The notes beneath the pieces were generated by a model. It did not search any database, had not been told where the DNA came from, and saw nothing but the letters and a program-made list of their open reading frames with translations. A stretch of 27,272 bases of DNA, taken from an uncultured Peptococcaceae bacterium. Lineage in GTDB: Bacteria; Bacillota; Peptococcia; Peptococcales; Peptococcaceae. This document shows, piece by piece, positions 1 to 8,032 of this stretch. The stretch covers positions 1 to 27,272 of the forward strand of contig CABUKW010000024.1 of assembly GCA_902492275.1 (NCBI GenBank), in the 5' to 3' direction. Numbering within the stretch: position 1 is the first letter of the stretch; every line of letters begins with the position of its first letter. The position numbers and the translations under genes were made by a program.

Positions 1-15
1 TCTGCCTTTACCCCC

Positions 16-21
16 TATAAT
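16..21 (+). promoter_or_regulatory. -10 box of the tRNA-Leu promoter
   Basis: A perfect TATAAT lies 18 bases before the first base of the tRNA. With a normal 17-base spacer the -35 box would fall outside the window, so only half of the promoter can be seen. Confidence 0.6.
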
Positions 22-39
22 ATTCAGAGTAATCCACTT

Positions 40-123
40 GCCGGTGTGGCGGAATTGGCAGACGCACGGGACTCAAAATCCCGCGGTAGCGATACCGTAT
101 CGGTTCGACCCCGATCACCGGCA
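40..123 (+). tRNA. tRNA-Leu (anticodon CAA)
   Basis: This is a class II tRNA that decodes UUG. The acceptor helix GCCGGTG (40-46) pairs with CACCGGC (116-122), and A123 is the discriminator. The anticodon stem CGGGA/TCCCG (67-71/79-83) encloses CTCAAAA, which puts CAA at 74-76. The long variable arm CGGTA-GCGA-TACCG and the T arm ATCGG-TTCGACC-CCGAT are both fully paired. The 3' CCA is not encoded, so a CCA-adding enzyme is needed. The terminator that follows closely suggests a single-gene transcript. Confidence 0.97.
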
Positions 124-126
124 TAT

Positions 127-159
127 AAAAAGTCACTGGAATGTCCAGTGACTTTTTTT
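127..159 (+). terminator. Intrinsic terminator of tRNA-Leu
   Basis: The inverted repeat AGTCACTGGA/TCCAGTGACT has a 3-base loop and is followed by a T tract. A-rich sequence on the other side makes it potentially bidirectional, so it can also end the minus-strand gene at 196-1785. Confidence 0.9.
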
Positions 160-195
160 CTTTGTCTTCAAATTAGCACTTTTTCTTATTTGATC

Positions 196-1785
196 TTAAA
201 ATTGAACGAAATACAACTGTCCGCCACTTTGATAAACCATATTATTGCCGTCAATTGACACTGCCGTTACTACATCAGCGCTACGGTAACTGTTTTTTCC
301 AACCGAATTTAGCACCAAAAAACGGCAAGGGTTCTCTGCTTTCGCTTCAAAACAGGCCACTAAATGGCCGTCCACCCCCAAAAGATTTGTTACGTTTGCG
401 TTTTCCAAAGGTGTGTCATTGCCCAAACAATACAGTTTCCTATCATCTTTTACATAATATAATTGATTTCCTACCGCACAAATAGGATGGTTTAATTTAT
501 CGTCAGGATTATTTGTGTCTCGTTGCCATAATGTAATTGATAAATCTTTTGCTGTCCCATTCGTTAAATTAACCGCAAGGAGCCGATTTTGCGTATTTAC
601 AATATAAGCGGTATTGCCGATAATCTGAAAACAATCCACTGGCTCCGGTAAAATTTCCGTAATTTTATCAGTATCCAGATTGATACAGCATAATCTGCCC
701 CAACCAAAAAGTTCCTTCGAAGCCATTATATAAAGGTTCCGACCAATCAATTGATATTGCTGCGGCGCCCGATAATCAAAATAATAGTCGCTGCTTCCAT
801 AAGTATGATATTTGCCCTTATCCCGTACACTCAATATGGATACATCTATACAAATATCTACATCAGGATAATGCTGATAGATGCCATCAATACCGCCTCT
901 GACTTCATTCCCATCCATGGTATAGTCATCATGGATAACCCATTCCCCAAACTCGCCCATGATATTTCCCCAGCCATTAGAACAGTAAAAATAATATTTT
1001 CCATCAAAAGCTTTATAGATTTGTACATTCCGCTCCGGTTCATTTACATAAGCCCCAAAAACAGTCCCTGAATCCGTATTGCCTTTTAATGTCAAACTTA
1101 TCTCCTGCGCAGGCTGTAACTGATTGAGCGGCATCCGATAAAGATAATAATCATTTGTCAGATACAGCAGTTGGTCTTTCATCACCTGAAAATGTCCCTG
1201 ATAAAAGCCACGCTCACTGCCATAGTATCCATTTTGAATCGCAAGCGGTTTCGCAGCAAGATTATCAGATTGAATCGTTAAGCCCGCTTTATTATCAAAC
1301 CGATAGTCCCAGCCAAAGGTTCCTACTGCAAATCGCCAAGTTAAAGGGAAATATACTACATTGCGAAAACGCAGCAACGGATATTGCTCTGTTTTATTAT
1401 CAATGGCTATCCCATTTACCAAAACGGATTTGTCAATTTTCTCTGCCTGATACCCTTTTCCCGTACCATTGCTGGCGGCCTGCTGATAAGCCCGATACCC
1501 ACCGGATATCTTGCTTTTTGTGATAGAAAGTCCGTCACGTTCTGTCCAGTTACTCTCCAATCCCAAAAACCGGCAGTCATAATAAGTCATGGGAAAATAA
1601 GTAATGTTGTTGTACACCAAAAATGGATACTCCCGATGCTTCTGATCCACCTGCACGCCGTTCAACGTCACTGTAAAATTGGGAATTTGTACTGATATCG
1701 TATCAGCCGCCAGAGCTGTTTTTGGCAATAACAGCAATAAACAGATAAGCAACAGGCAAAGCCTACTTTTTCTGAATTCTTTCAT
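196..1785 (-). CDS. Secreted protein with two copper-amine-oxidase-N-like stalk repeats and a C-terminal propeller-like region
   Basis: The 529-residue product starts with a classical signal peptide: a basic MKEFRKSR, a Leu-rich core and an ALA-A cleavage site near residue 26. Two related modules follow, at about 31-95 and 115-175. Each has the pattern (L/V)NG-x(n)-YP-(F/L)L-x(n)-V/ITYFP(M/L)T, which is typical of copper amine oxidase N-terminal (stalk) domains used in surface proteins; those domains do not imply amine oxidase activity. The rest alternates short Tyr-rich strands of the LYY/YYV type, resembling DUF5050-like beta-propeller proteins. The start is fixed by AGGAGG just upstream. 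A promoter (TTCACA-17-TATAAT) precedes it. It is probably an extracytoplasmic binding or structural protein; the ligand is unknown. Confidence 0.75.
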   Translation of the reverse strand: MKEFRKSRLCLLLICLLLLLPKTALAADTISVQIPNFTVTLNGVQVDQKHREYPFLVYNNITYFPMTYYDCRFLGLESNWTERDGLSITKSKISGGYRAYQQAASNGTGKGYQAEKIDKSVLVNGIAIDNKTEQYPLLRFRNVVYFPLTWRFAVGTFGWDYRFDNKAGLTIQSDNLAAKPLAIQNGYYGSERGFYQGHFQVMKDQLLYLTNDYYLYRMPLNQLQPAQEISLTLKGNTDSGTVFGAYVNEPERNVQIYKAFDGKYYFYCSNGWGNIMGEFGEWVIHDDYTMDGNEVRGGIDGIYQHYPDVDICIDVSILSVRDKGKYHTYGSSDYYFDYRAPQQYQLIGRNLYIMASKELFGWGRLCCINLDTDKITEILPEPVDCFQIIGNTAYIVNTQNRLLAVNLTNGTAKDLSITLWQRDTNNPDDKLNHPICAVGNQLYYVKDDRKLYCLGNDTPLENANVTNLLGVDGHLVACFEAKAENPCRFLVLNSVGKNSYRSADVVTAVSIDGNNMVYQSGGQLYFVQF

Positions 1786-1833
1786 AAAAAGCCTCCTTTT
1801 TTTAGAAATTTTTTTACTTCATTTTACATGACA

Positions 1834-1862
1834 ATTATACTACAATAACAAAATGTTGTGAA
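1834..1862 (-). promoter_or_regulatory. Promoter of the stalk-protein gene
   Basis: On the minus strand TTCACA (1857-1862) is separated by exactly 17 bases from TATAAT (1834-1839), about 50 bases before the ATG of the secreted stalk-protein gene. It lies downstream of two minus-strand terminators, so the gene has its own transcription start. Confidence 0.7.
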
Positions 1863-1895
1863 GTATCATTTCTATTTCTCGGAATATCATTTCAA

Positions 1896-1954
1896 CAAAA
1901 AAAGCTGCTCCGCACGTCAAACTGCATAACGTAGTTTGAGTAAGCAGAGCAGCT
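1896..1954 (-). terminator. Second, larger terminator-like hairpin downstream of the tRNA-His-like gene
   Basis: On the minus strand AGCTGCTC pairs with GAGCAGCT (1947-1954 with 1903-1910). An internal helix CAAACT/AGTTTG sits inside, and seven Ts follow. It is the second terminator in a row on this strand. It may be a back-up stop, or it may end a separate small RNA beginning in 1956-1992. Confidence 0.75.
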
Positions 1955-1992
1955 TCTCCTTTTCCGCCAGTGAGAAAAATTTCCCACCGCAT

Positions 1993-2019
1993 AAAAAAAC
2001 GCACCCATAGGAGGTGCGT
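1993..2019 (-). terminator. Terminator directly after the tRNA-His-like gene
   Basis: On the minus strand CGCACC and GGTGCG form a stem with a 7-base loop, followed by TTTTTTT. It begins only a few bases after the tRNA-like sequence, so that gene forms its own short transcription unit. Confidence 0.85.
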
Positions 2020-2024
2020 CACGA

Positions 2025-2097
2025 CAGAAAAAGACGGGATTCGAACCCATACCTCAGGCGCCACAACCTGTGTGATACCGTTTCACCACATTTTTCT
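2025..2097 (-). tRNA. tRNA-His-like gene (GTG anticodon), structurally aberrant
   Basis: On the minus strand the segment has a tRNA layout: an A/T-rich acceptor helix AGAAAAA/TTTTTCT (2091-2097 with 2026-2032), U8, a D arm with GG in its loop, a TTGTGGC anticodon loop with GTG at 2062-2064, and a T arm ATGGG-TTCGAAT-CCCGT. Two places deviate from a canonical fold. The 5' side of the anticodon stem reads CAGG rather than the CAGGC needed to pair with GCCTG, so only a slipped helix with a 6- or 8-base loop forms. There is also one extra or missing base at the acceptor/T-arm junction. CCA is not encoded. It could be a decaying tRNA-His, a sequencing indel, or a working non-canonical tRNA. A good promoter and terminator argue that it is transcribed. 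Confidence 0.65.
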
Positions 2098-2112
2098 TTT
2101 CGGATTGATTAT

Positions 2113-2141
2113 ATTATAGCAAGTAATTGGCCGTGGGGCAA
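2113..2141 (-). promoter_or_regulatory. Promoter of the tRNA-His-like gene
   Basis: On the minus strand TTGCCC (2136-2141), a 17-base spacer and TATAAT (2113-2118) place the start near 2106. That is about ten bases before the 5' end of the tRNA-like sequence. Confidence 0.75.
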
Positions 2142-2295
2142 GCACTTTTAAAAATTTTTTCTTGGAAGTTTCCCATTTTTTTGCATAACATTGGCTGAAA
2201 AACCGATAAAATCATATCTTTTACCAAATTTTTTCAGTTTGTCTCCTGCCTGTGTTTTTAAAAATTTTCTTCCCGATAAAATTCACAAATTTTAA

Positions 2296-2324
2296 TTGAA
2301 TGTTGCTGTAAAATTTCTTATAAT
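2296..2324 (+). promoter_or_regulatory. Promoter of ychF
   Basis: TTGAAT (2296-2301), a 17-base spacer and a perfect TATAAT (2319-2324) lie about 50 bases before the ychF start. The preceding 150 bases are very A/T-rich and show no other feature. Confidence 0.8.
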
Positions 2325-2375
2325 GAGAAGATATGATACTGGAAAATATTTTTGAAAAAGAGGAAGGTCACAATT

Positions 2376-3467
2376 ATGAAATTAGGTATTGTCGGTTTAC
2401 CAAATGTTGGCAAGAGCACATTGTTTAATGCTCTCACCAAAGCCGGTGCTGAATCGGCTAACTATCCATTCTGCACCATTGACCCCAATGTTGGGGTTGT
2501 TTCTGTTCCTGATGAACGGTTGGCTTGGCTGGCTGACTTGTATAGCACAGAAAAAATCGTTCCCGCTGTTATTGAATTTGTAGATATTGCCGGTCTAGTA
2601 CGGGGCGCCAGCAAAGGCGAAGGACTGGGCAATCAATTTTTATCCCATATCCGCGAAGTGGATGCTATTGTACATGTGGTGCGTTGCTTTGACGACAGCA
2701 ACGTGGTCCATGTAGAAGGCTCTGTAGACCCTATTCGCGACATTGAAACTATCAACTTGGAATTGATTTTCTCCGACTTGGAAGTTTTGGAGCGGCGGTT
2801 ATTAAAAGCCCAGAAAGGTCAAAAAAGCGGTGACAAAGCATTAATTGCAGAGGCCAAGCTGCTGGAACGGCTGAAAGCCCACTTGGAAGACGGTCAGGTA
2901 GCGCGCCGGTTTACGCCGGAAACGGAAGAAGAAGCAGCCCTTCTCAAGGAAATGAACCTGCTGACTTATAAACCGGTACTGTATGCAACCAATGTAAAAG
3001 AAGAGGACGTGGTAGACGGCAATGATTATGTAAAACGGGTACAGGAATTTGCCGCTGACGAAAATTCCGAAGCCTTTATCGTCTGCGCACAAATTGAACA
3101 GGAAATTGCCGAGCTGGACGATGAGGAAAAGCAAATGTTCCTAGAAGATCTAGGCATCAGCCAATCTGGATTAGACCGAATTATTGCCGCCAGCTATAAA
3201 CTGCTGGGCTTAATCAGCTACTTAACCGCTGGCCCCAAAGAGGTAAAAGCCTGGACGATCACCAAAGGCACCAAAGCGCCGGGCGCCGCCGGTAAAATCC
3301 ACTCCGACTTTGAACGGGGCTTTATTCGCGCCGAAGTTGTCTCCTATGAGGATCTACACGCCTGCGGCACTTACAATGCCGCTAAAGAAAAGGGCTTGGT
3401 ACGGGTAGAAGGCAAAGACTATGTGGTGCAGGACGGCGACATTATGTTGTTCCGTTTTAACGTATGA
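2376..3467 (+). CDS. ychF: Redox-regulated ATPase/GTPase YchF (Obg-like)
   Basis: This is a translation-factor-related P-loop NTPase that binds ribosomes and is linked to stress responses. The 363-residue length matches the family. The P-loop GLPNVGKS is at about residues 7-14 and the switch II motif DIAGL near 70. The G4 position reads NVKE rather than NKxD, the known reason YchF/OLA1 proteins prefer ATP. A coiled-coil insert lies in the middle and a TGS-like domain forms the last 80 residues. The ATG at 2376 is preferred because AGGAAGG lies 8 bases upstream; an in-frame TTG at 2352 has no ribosome site. It is transcribed alone and converges on a lipoprotein gene across a bidirectional terminator. 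Confidence 0.96.
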   Translation: MKLGIVGLPNVGKSTLFNALTKAGAESANYPFCTIDPNVGVVSVPDERLAWLADLYSTEKIVPAVIEFVDIAGLVRGASKGEGLGNQFLSHIREVDAIVHVVRCFDDSNVVHVEGSVDPIRDIETINLELIFSDLEVLERRLLKAQKGQKSGDKALIAEAKLLERLKAHLEDGQVARRFTPETEEEAALLKEMNLLTYKPVLYATNVKEEDVVDGNDYVKRVQEFAADENSEAFIVCAQIEQEIAELDDEEKQMFLEDLGISQSGLDRIIAASYKLLGLISYLTAGPKEVKAWTITKGTKAPGAAGKIHSDFERGFIRAEVVSYEDLHACGTYNAAKEKGLVRVEGKDYVVQDGDIMLFRFNV

Positions 3468-3480
3468 GAAATTCGGATAC

Positions 3481-3521
3481 AAAACACGAGGTCACTGCAA
3501 AATGCAATGACCTCGTGTTTT
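3481..3521 (+). terminator. Bidirectional terminator between ychF and the lipoprotein gene
   Basis: The 14-bp perfect arms AAAACACGAGGTCA/TGACCTCGTGTTTT surround a short loop. T-rich flanks on both strands let it stop the two convergent genes. Confidence 0.92.
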
Positions 3522-3527
3522 GTATTT

Positions 3528-4160
3528 CTAATTCAAAGTTGGCGCTTCTTCGTTGGCAGTAATTCTGTTGATTTCCAAAAAATCCGCCATAATTTTATCT
3601 TTGGCCTGCCATGCCGCTTGATACAGCGCGGTTGCCAGTTGGTCCTCATAATCAAACTGCACATCGGTCGGTGCCCACATCAGATAGACATATGCATCAT
3701 CGGTGCCCAGAATGATGCTGTTGGCTCCAATGATTTGGCCATAGACCTCTGGCGATAGCTGCATTATGTTCTGTTCATAATATGCCCTGTCATACACATC
3801 AACCGTAGCCAATAGACCAGCCTGCCGTCGGTCAAAATTATATTTTTCATACAAATTGATGATGGTGCAGTTGTCCACTGCATTGGTTTGCACCGAATAA
3901 ATTTGCTGCCAGTACTCAGGCAGTCGCAGTTGTAATTCTTTTTCGTCGTTGACTGTAATGGTTTCTACCACAGCAGGTGCTGCTTTGCGCACTTCCTCGG
4001 TGATACCCAGTTCAGCATAATAGTCGGCCACCGCTTGTTCCAAAACTGGCGGTTCCTCGTCATAAACGACTGTCTGTTGCTCGTTGCTGCAGCCTGCTAA
4101 AAAAACCGCTGCGCAACAACATAATAAAACCCAAATACTGCAATTCTTTTTCCAGCTCAT
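3528..4160 (-). CDS. Putative lipoprotein of unknown function
   Basis: I do not recognise the family. The 210-residue product begins with a lipoprotein signal peptide (MSWKKNCS, a hydrophobic core, then the lipobox LAGC near residue 23), so it should be anchored to the outer face of the membrane by a lipidated Cys. The mature part is acidic and Gln/Ala-rich, with no transmembrane helix, no Cys pair and no recognisable catalytic motif; it looks like a small alpha/beta domain. The ATG at 4158-4160 follows AAAGGGG; a TTG directly before it is in frame but less likely. It ends against the bidirectional terminator shared with ychF. The parS site lies upstream of it. Confidence 0.75.
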   Translation of the reverse strand: MSWKKNCSIWVLLCCCAAVFLAGCSNEQQTVVYDEEPPVLEQAVADYYAELGITEEVRKAAPAVVETITVNDEKELQLRLPEYWQQIYSVQTNAVDNCTIINLYEKYNFDRRQAGLLATVDVYDRAYYEQNIMQLSPEVYGQIIGANSIILGTDDAYVYLMWAPTDVQFDYEDQLATALYQAAWQAKDKIMADFLEINRITANEEAPTLN

Positions 4161-4375
4161 CAAAAATCCCCTTTCACATCTGATTCCAATACAGCTTCAA
4201 CCGATTTGTGAAAAATCAGCTTTTTCTTCTATTTTTTCTACAAAGCTAAAACACTATAAAACAAACCTTCTGTCAAGCCACAACATACAGACTGCTGCCA
4301 AACAAATTAGAACTGTCCCCTTGGTATCCCACTTCTGCAGCTTGGTTATTTCTGCTTTTGTCTGGTTATCTGAAC

Positions 4376-4391
4376 TGTTTCACGTGAAACA
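4376..4391. promoter_or_regulatory. parS: parS centromere site for ParB
   Basis: The 16-bp palindrome TGTTTCACGTGAAACA matches the conserved bacterial parS consensus at every position. ParB (Spo0J) loads here and spreads to organise origin segregation. The site lies in the roughly 250-bp gap between the lipoprotein and the phosphoesterase genes, outside coding sequence. No parA or parB gene is in the window. Chromosomal parS sites usually sit in the origin-proximal part of the genome. Confidence 0.95.
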
Positions 4392-4413
4392 ATTGCAAAT
4401 TCAACGTTTCTGC

Positions 4414-5292
4414 TTATAAATAGAGGTCAAATACAGCAATTTCTGGAGGCACACCAAAGCGCACTGGAATATGGGAGGTGCCCAAACCTGTATTCACATA
4501 GAGCCGCAGCCCAGTTTCCTGGTTCAGCGTATAAAAATGCCGGAGGTATTGCTGCGCCAGCACCGTCTTCTCGCCTTGCCAGAAGGGCAGCCGCACTTGC
4601 CCGCCGTGACTATGGCCAGCCAGAATGAGCTGAAAATCTGAATGGCTCCATAGTTGAGCCACATCAGGTTCGTGTAGCATCAGAATACGATAGGCATAGT
4701 CCTGTTTATCATTCTGCAAAAATTGGCTGCCATCGGGTTTGCCGAATAAGCTATCATCCAATCCGCACAGCAAAACGGTATGCCCCTGCTCGGATAAAAT
4801 TTCCGCACGTTCATTACAGAGCAGTGTAAAATCAGCCGCTTTGAGAATTCTTCGATAAGCCTTTTCCGCTCCGCCGCCATAATCCCGATTGCCCCACACT
4901 GCATATTTGCCATAAGGCGCTTCCAGGCTTTTCAACAATGCTGTCACTTCCGTTTCCAATTCTGCGCCGCACTGACTATAATTTTCAAACAAATCGCCGT
5001 TAAATATTATCACATCGGGCTGTTGCTTTTGTATCGTCTGTATCACCTTTTGCAGATTTTTTACGGTGTAGGCCTCTCCAATCTGCAAATCGGAAATTTG
5101 TACCAGCCGCAAGTGTTCCGTCTGTTCACCGCCTGCCTGCAACGTGTAATGCCGCACCAAAAGCAGATTAGGTTCCACCTGAAACCCATAGTAAAGGCAT
5201 AGAGCAAGCAAAAGCGCCGCCAACAGAACCCATCGCGCCAACAATTTCACCATAGACCGTCTTGCCCCGTTTCTGATTTTCAGTTTCGCCAT
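4414..5292 (-). CDS. Membrane-anchored calcineurin-like metallophosphoesterase (YkuE/YaeI-like) with substituted motifs
   Basis: The 292-residue protein has a basic N terminus and one membrane segment (about 20-37), followed by an extracytoplasmic phosphoesterase domain. Family motifs appear in order: SDLQIG (D68), NGDLF (D100), GNRDY (N135) and GHSHGGQ near residue 225. The usual motif I is D-x-H and the usual motif III is GNH(D/E). Here His is Gln at residue 70 and Arg at residue 136, so one metal ligand and the usual catalytic His are changed. It may still bind metal with altered activity, or have shifted substrate. Relatives remove phosphate from lipid-linked substrates. AGGGGAG precedes the ATG. 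It is apparently monocistronic. Confidence 0.85.
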   Translation of the reverse strand: MAKLKIRNGARRSMVKLLARWVLLAALLLALCLYYGFQVEPNLLLVRHYTLQAGGEQTEHLRLVQISDLQIGEAYTVKNLQKVIQTIQKQQPDVIIFNGDLFENYSQCGAELETEVTALLKSLEAPYGKYAVWGNRDYGGGAEKAYRRILKAADFTLLCNERAEILSEQGHTVLLCGLDDSLFGKPDGSQFLQNDKQDYAYRILMLHEPDVAQLWSHSDFQLILAGHSHGGQVRLPFWQGEKTVLAQQYLRHFYTLNQETGLRLYVNTGLGTSHIPVRFGVPPEIAVFDLYL

Positions 5293-5419
5293 CTCCCCTC
5301 TGCCAATCGCCCTTCCATGCTGCCTATTTTATTCTGGCAAACAGAACCGCATACATCATACTGGAAAACAATTCGGTATAAACAGCGAGATTCCTTTTTA
5401 TGCCAAATATTTTTTGCGC

Positions 5420-5470
5420 AAAAAAAGATGCAGCAACAGGAAACGCCTGTCACTGCAACTGTTTACATCT
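5420..5470 (-). terminator. Terminator of leuS
   Basis: On the minus strand a composite hairpin forms from GATG/CATC, GCAG/CTGC and ACAGG/CCTGT, with small internal loops, and ends in a run of seven Ts just after the leuS stop codon. Confidence 0.8.
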
Positions 5471-5492
5471 TTTATATCCGTTATAAAATTGT

Positions 5493-7973
5493 TTAGCCTA
5501 CCACAATATTAATCAATTTATTGGGCACTACAACTACCTTTTTAATTGCCTTGCCAGCTACCATGTCGGCAATTTTAGGCTGACTTAACGCAATTTTTTC
5601 TGCTTCTGCCTTGTCCACATTGATTGGCATTACAATCTTATCCCGCACTTTGCCGTTCACCTGTACGATTACCGTTACTTCATCGGCAACCAGCGCCTGT
5701 TCGTCCACCACAGGCCACTGCTGTTTATGCACGCTGCTGTCATGGCCGACAGCCTGCCACAATTCCTCTGTTACATGGGGGATAAAGGGCGCCAATACTA
5801 AAATCAGCGTATCTACCGCTTCTGCCATCACAGCCTTGTTGTACTCAGACAGTTCCCGATACTGATACAAACCGTTCACCAGTTCCATGATGGCACTGAT
5901 GGCGGTATTGAAATTGAACCGGGTGCCAGCGTCATCGGTAACTCGTTTAATGGTGGTATGCACCAGACGGCGCAAATCTTTATCCTTACTGCTCAATTCA
6001 CCCAAGTTGCTGTAATCGACCAGTTTACCAGCTGTTCCCTGTACATAATCATATACAAACCGCCATACACGGTTAATAAACCGGTAGCAGCCTTCTACAG
6101 CCTGGTCATTCCATTCCAAATCCCGTTCTGGCGGCGCAGCAAACAGAATAAACAGACGGGCCGTATCAGCGCCGAATTTGCCGATAATGGCTTCCGGGCT
6201 GACAATATTGCCCTTAGATTTGGACATCTTGCTGCCGTTCATCAAAACCATACCCTGGGTGAGCAAATTCTGGAACGGTTCATCCACACTGATTAAATCC
6301 ATATCATACAGCACTTTTGTAAAGAACCGGGCATAGAGCAAATGCAGAATGGCGTGTTCCACACCACCGATGTACTGATCCACATTCATCCAGTGATCCA
6401 CCTTATCCTTGGCAAAAGGCATGTTGTCATTATGTGCATCGGTATAACGCAGATAATACCAGCTGGAGCAAACGAAAGTATCCATGGTATCGGTTTCCCG
6501 ACGGGCAGGACGGCCGCAAATTGGACAGGTGGTATTCACAAATTCGTCCATATACTTCAGCGGAGATTCACCGGTCGGTTTAAAATCTACGTCATGAGGC
6601 AGCAATACCGGCAATTGGTCTTCTGGGACCGGCACTGTACCGCAATGGTCACAATAAATAATTGGAATCGGCGCGCCCCAGAACCGCTGACGGGAAATCA
6701 GCCAGTCGCGGAGACGGAAGTTGACCTTCATTTCCCCCATACCCTGCTGGGCAAAATAGTCCACAATCGCTTTTTTCGCGTCTTCATTTTTCATGCCGTT
6801 GAACTGTCCAGAATTGACCATAATACCGCTTTCTTTGGAAGCTTCGGTCATATCCTCTACGCGCAATTCTTTTCCTTCTGGCATAACCACAATGGTGATT
6901 GGCAAATTATATTTTTTAGCAAACAGGAAGTCCCGTTCATCATGGGCTGGCACACCCATAACAGCCCCTGTGCCGTATTCATAAATGACATAGTTCCCCA
7001 CCAAAATCGGCACAACCTTGCCGTCGGCTGGGTTCACAGCATGGGCGCCAATAAAGATACCCTTCTTTTCCAACTCGGTAGAGGACCGTTCTACCTCTGT
7101 CATCTGCTGCACTTCTTTGATAAAGGCCCGCACATCCGCTTCGTATTTGGTACCGGCAATCAGCTTTTCCACCAATGGATGTTCCGGCGCCAGCACCATA
7201 TAGCTCAAGCCAAATACGGTATCGGGACGGGTGGTGAATACTTCAATCTGGTCGTCCGTTTCCTGCACGTTAAAACGCAAAATGGCGCCTTCGCTGCGGC
7301 CAATCCAGTTTTCCTGCATCACGCGCACCTTGTTTGGCCAACCGCCCAGCTTGTCCAAATCTTTCAGCAGACGGTCCGCATAATCGGTAATTTTAAAGAA
7401 CCACTGCTCCAATGACTTTTTCTCTACTACGCTGTCACAGCGTTCGCACAGACCGTCCACAACCTGTTCGTTTGCTAATACAGTCTGGCAGCCTGGGCAC
7501 CAGTTTACCGATGCACCTTTTTTATAAGCCAGTCCTTTTTTGTAAAACTGCAAAAAGAACCATTGAGTCCATTTATAATATTCGGGCAGACAGGTAGTTA
7601 CTTCTCTGTCCCAATCATAACTCAGGCCCATGGCATGCAGTTGGCGGTTCATATTGGCAATGTTTTCGGTGGTCCACTTAGCTGGCGGCGTTTTATGTTT
7701 AATGGCCGCATTTTCTGCTGGCAAACCAAAAGAGTCCCAACCAATTGGATGCAGCACATTGTAGCCGTGCATGGTTTTGAACCGGGCGATAACATCGCCA
7801 ATGGAATAGTTACGCACATGGCCCATATGTAAATTACCAGATGGATATGGGAACATTTCCAAACAATAATACTTTGGTTTTGTGTTGTCTTCTGTTACTT
7901 GATATAGTTTTTCTTCAGCCCATTTTGTTTGCCATTTGCTTTCAATGCTGGCAAAATCATAGCGTTCATTCAT
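5493..7973 (-). CDS. leuS: Leucyl-tRNA synthetase
   Basis: This class Ia synthetase attaches leucine to tRNA-Leu. The 826-residue length is normal for the bacterial form. It shows the ATP-binding HMGH (in YPSGNLHMGH), a zinc-binding CPGC...CERC pair, a CP1 editing domain with TTRPDTVFG, a second CDHC...CPIC pair before the leucine-specific region, the catalytic loop KMSKS, and the C-terminal tRNA-binding domain. The ATG at 7971-7973 (MNERYDF) follows GGGGGAGA; an in-frame extension of 13 residues upstream has no ribosome site. It has its own promoter and terminator. No T-box leader is present: only about 100 bases separate it from the upstream gene. The window also carries one of its tRNA substrates. 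Confidence 0.98.
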   Translation of the reverse strand: MNERYDFASIESKWQTKWAEEKLYQVTEDNTKPKYYCLEMFPYPSGNLHMGHVRNYSIGDVIARFKTMHGYNVLHPIGWDSFGLPAENAAIKHKTPPAKWTTENIANMNRQLHAMGLSYDWDREVTTCLPEYYKWTQWFFLQFYKKGLAYKKGASVNWCPGCQTVLANEQVVDGLCERCDSVVEKKSLEQWFFKITDYADRLLKDLDKLGGWPNKVRVMQENWIGRSEGAILRFNVQETDDQIEVFTTRPDTVFGLSYMVLAPEHPLVEKLIAGTKYEADVRAFIKEVQQMTEVERSSTELEKKGIFIGAHAVNPADGKVVPILVGNYVIYEYGTGAVMGVPAHDERDFLFAKKYNLPITIVVMPEGKELRVEDMTEASKESGIMVNSGQFNGMKNEDAKKAIVDYFAQQGMGEMKVNFRLRDWLISRQRFWGAPIPIIYCDHCGTVPVPEDQLPVLLPHDVDFKPTGESPLKYMDEFVNTTCPICGRPARRETDTMDTFVCSSWYYLRYTDAHNDNMPFAKDKVDHWMNVDQYIGGVEHAILHLLYARFFTKVLYDMDLISVDEPFQNLLTQGMVLMNGSKMSKSKGNIVSPEAIIGKFGADTARLFILFAAPPERDLEWNDQAVEGCYRFINRVWRFVYDYVQGTAGKLVDYSNLGELSSKDKDLRRLVHTTIKRVTDDAGTRFNFNTAISAIMELVNGLYQYRELSEYNKAVMAEAVDTLILVLAPFIPHVTEELWQAVGHDSSVHKQQWPVVDEQALVADEVTVIVQVNGKVRDKIVMPINVDKAEAEKIALSQPKIADMVAGKAIKKVVVVPNKLINIVVG

Positions 7974-8000
7974 GGCTTCTCCCCCTATCATATGAGAGTT

Positions 8001-8030
8001 ATTATAGTACAAACCAATTTGTCAAGTCAA
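8001..8030 (-). promoter_or_regulatory. Promoter of leuS
   Basis: On the minus strand TTGACT (8025-8030) and TATAAT (8001-8006) are 18 bases apart. A TTGACA overlaps five bases inside, but its 13-base spacing is too short. The resulting leader is about 20 bases. Confidence 0.7.
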
Positions 8031-8032
8031 AC

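Noticed and set aside
6342..7415. 357-residue open frame on the plus strand
   Set aside because: It lies antisense to leuS and is His- and Phe-rich, the typical shadow of a conserved coding strand. No ribosome site or family resemblance was found.
7974..8012. 13-residue N-terminal extension of leuS
   Set aside because: It would start inside the predicted promoter and upstream of the ribosome site; known LeuRS proteins begin near MNERYDF.
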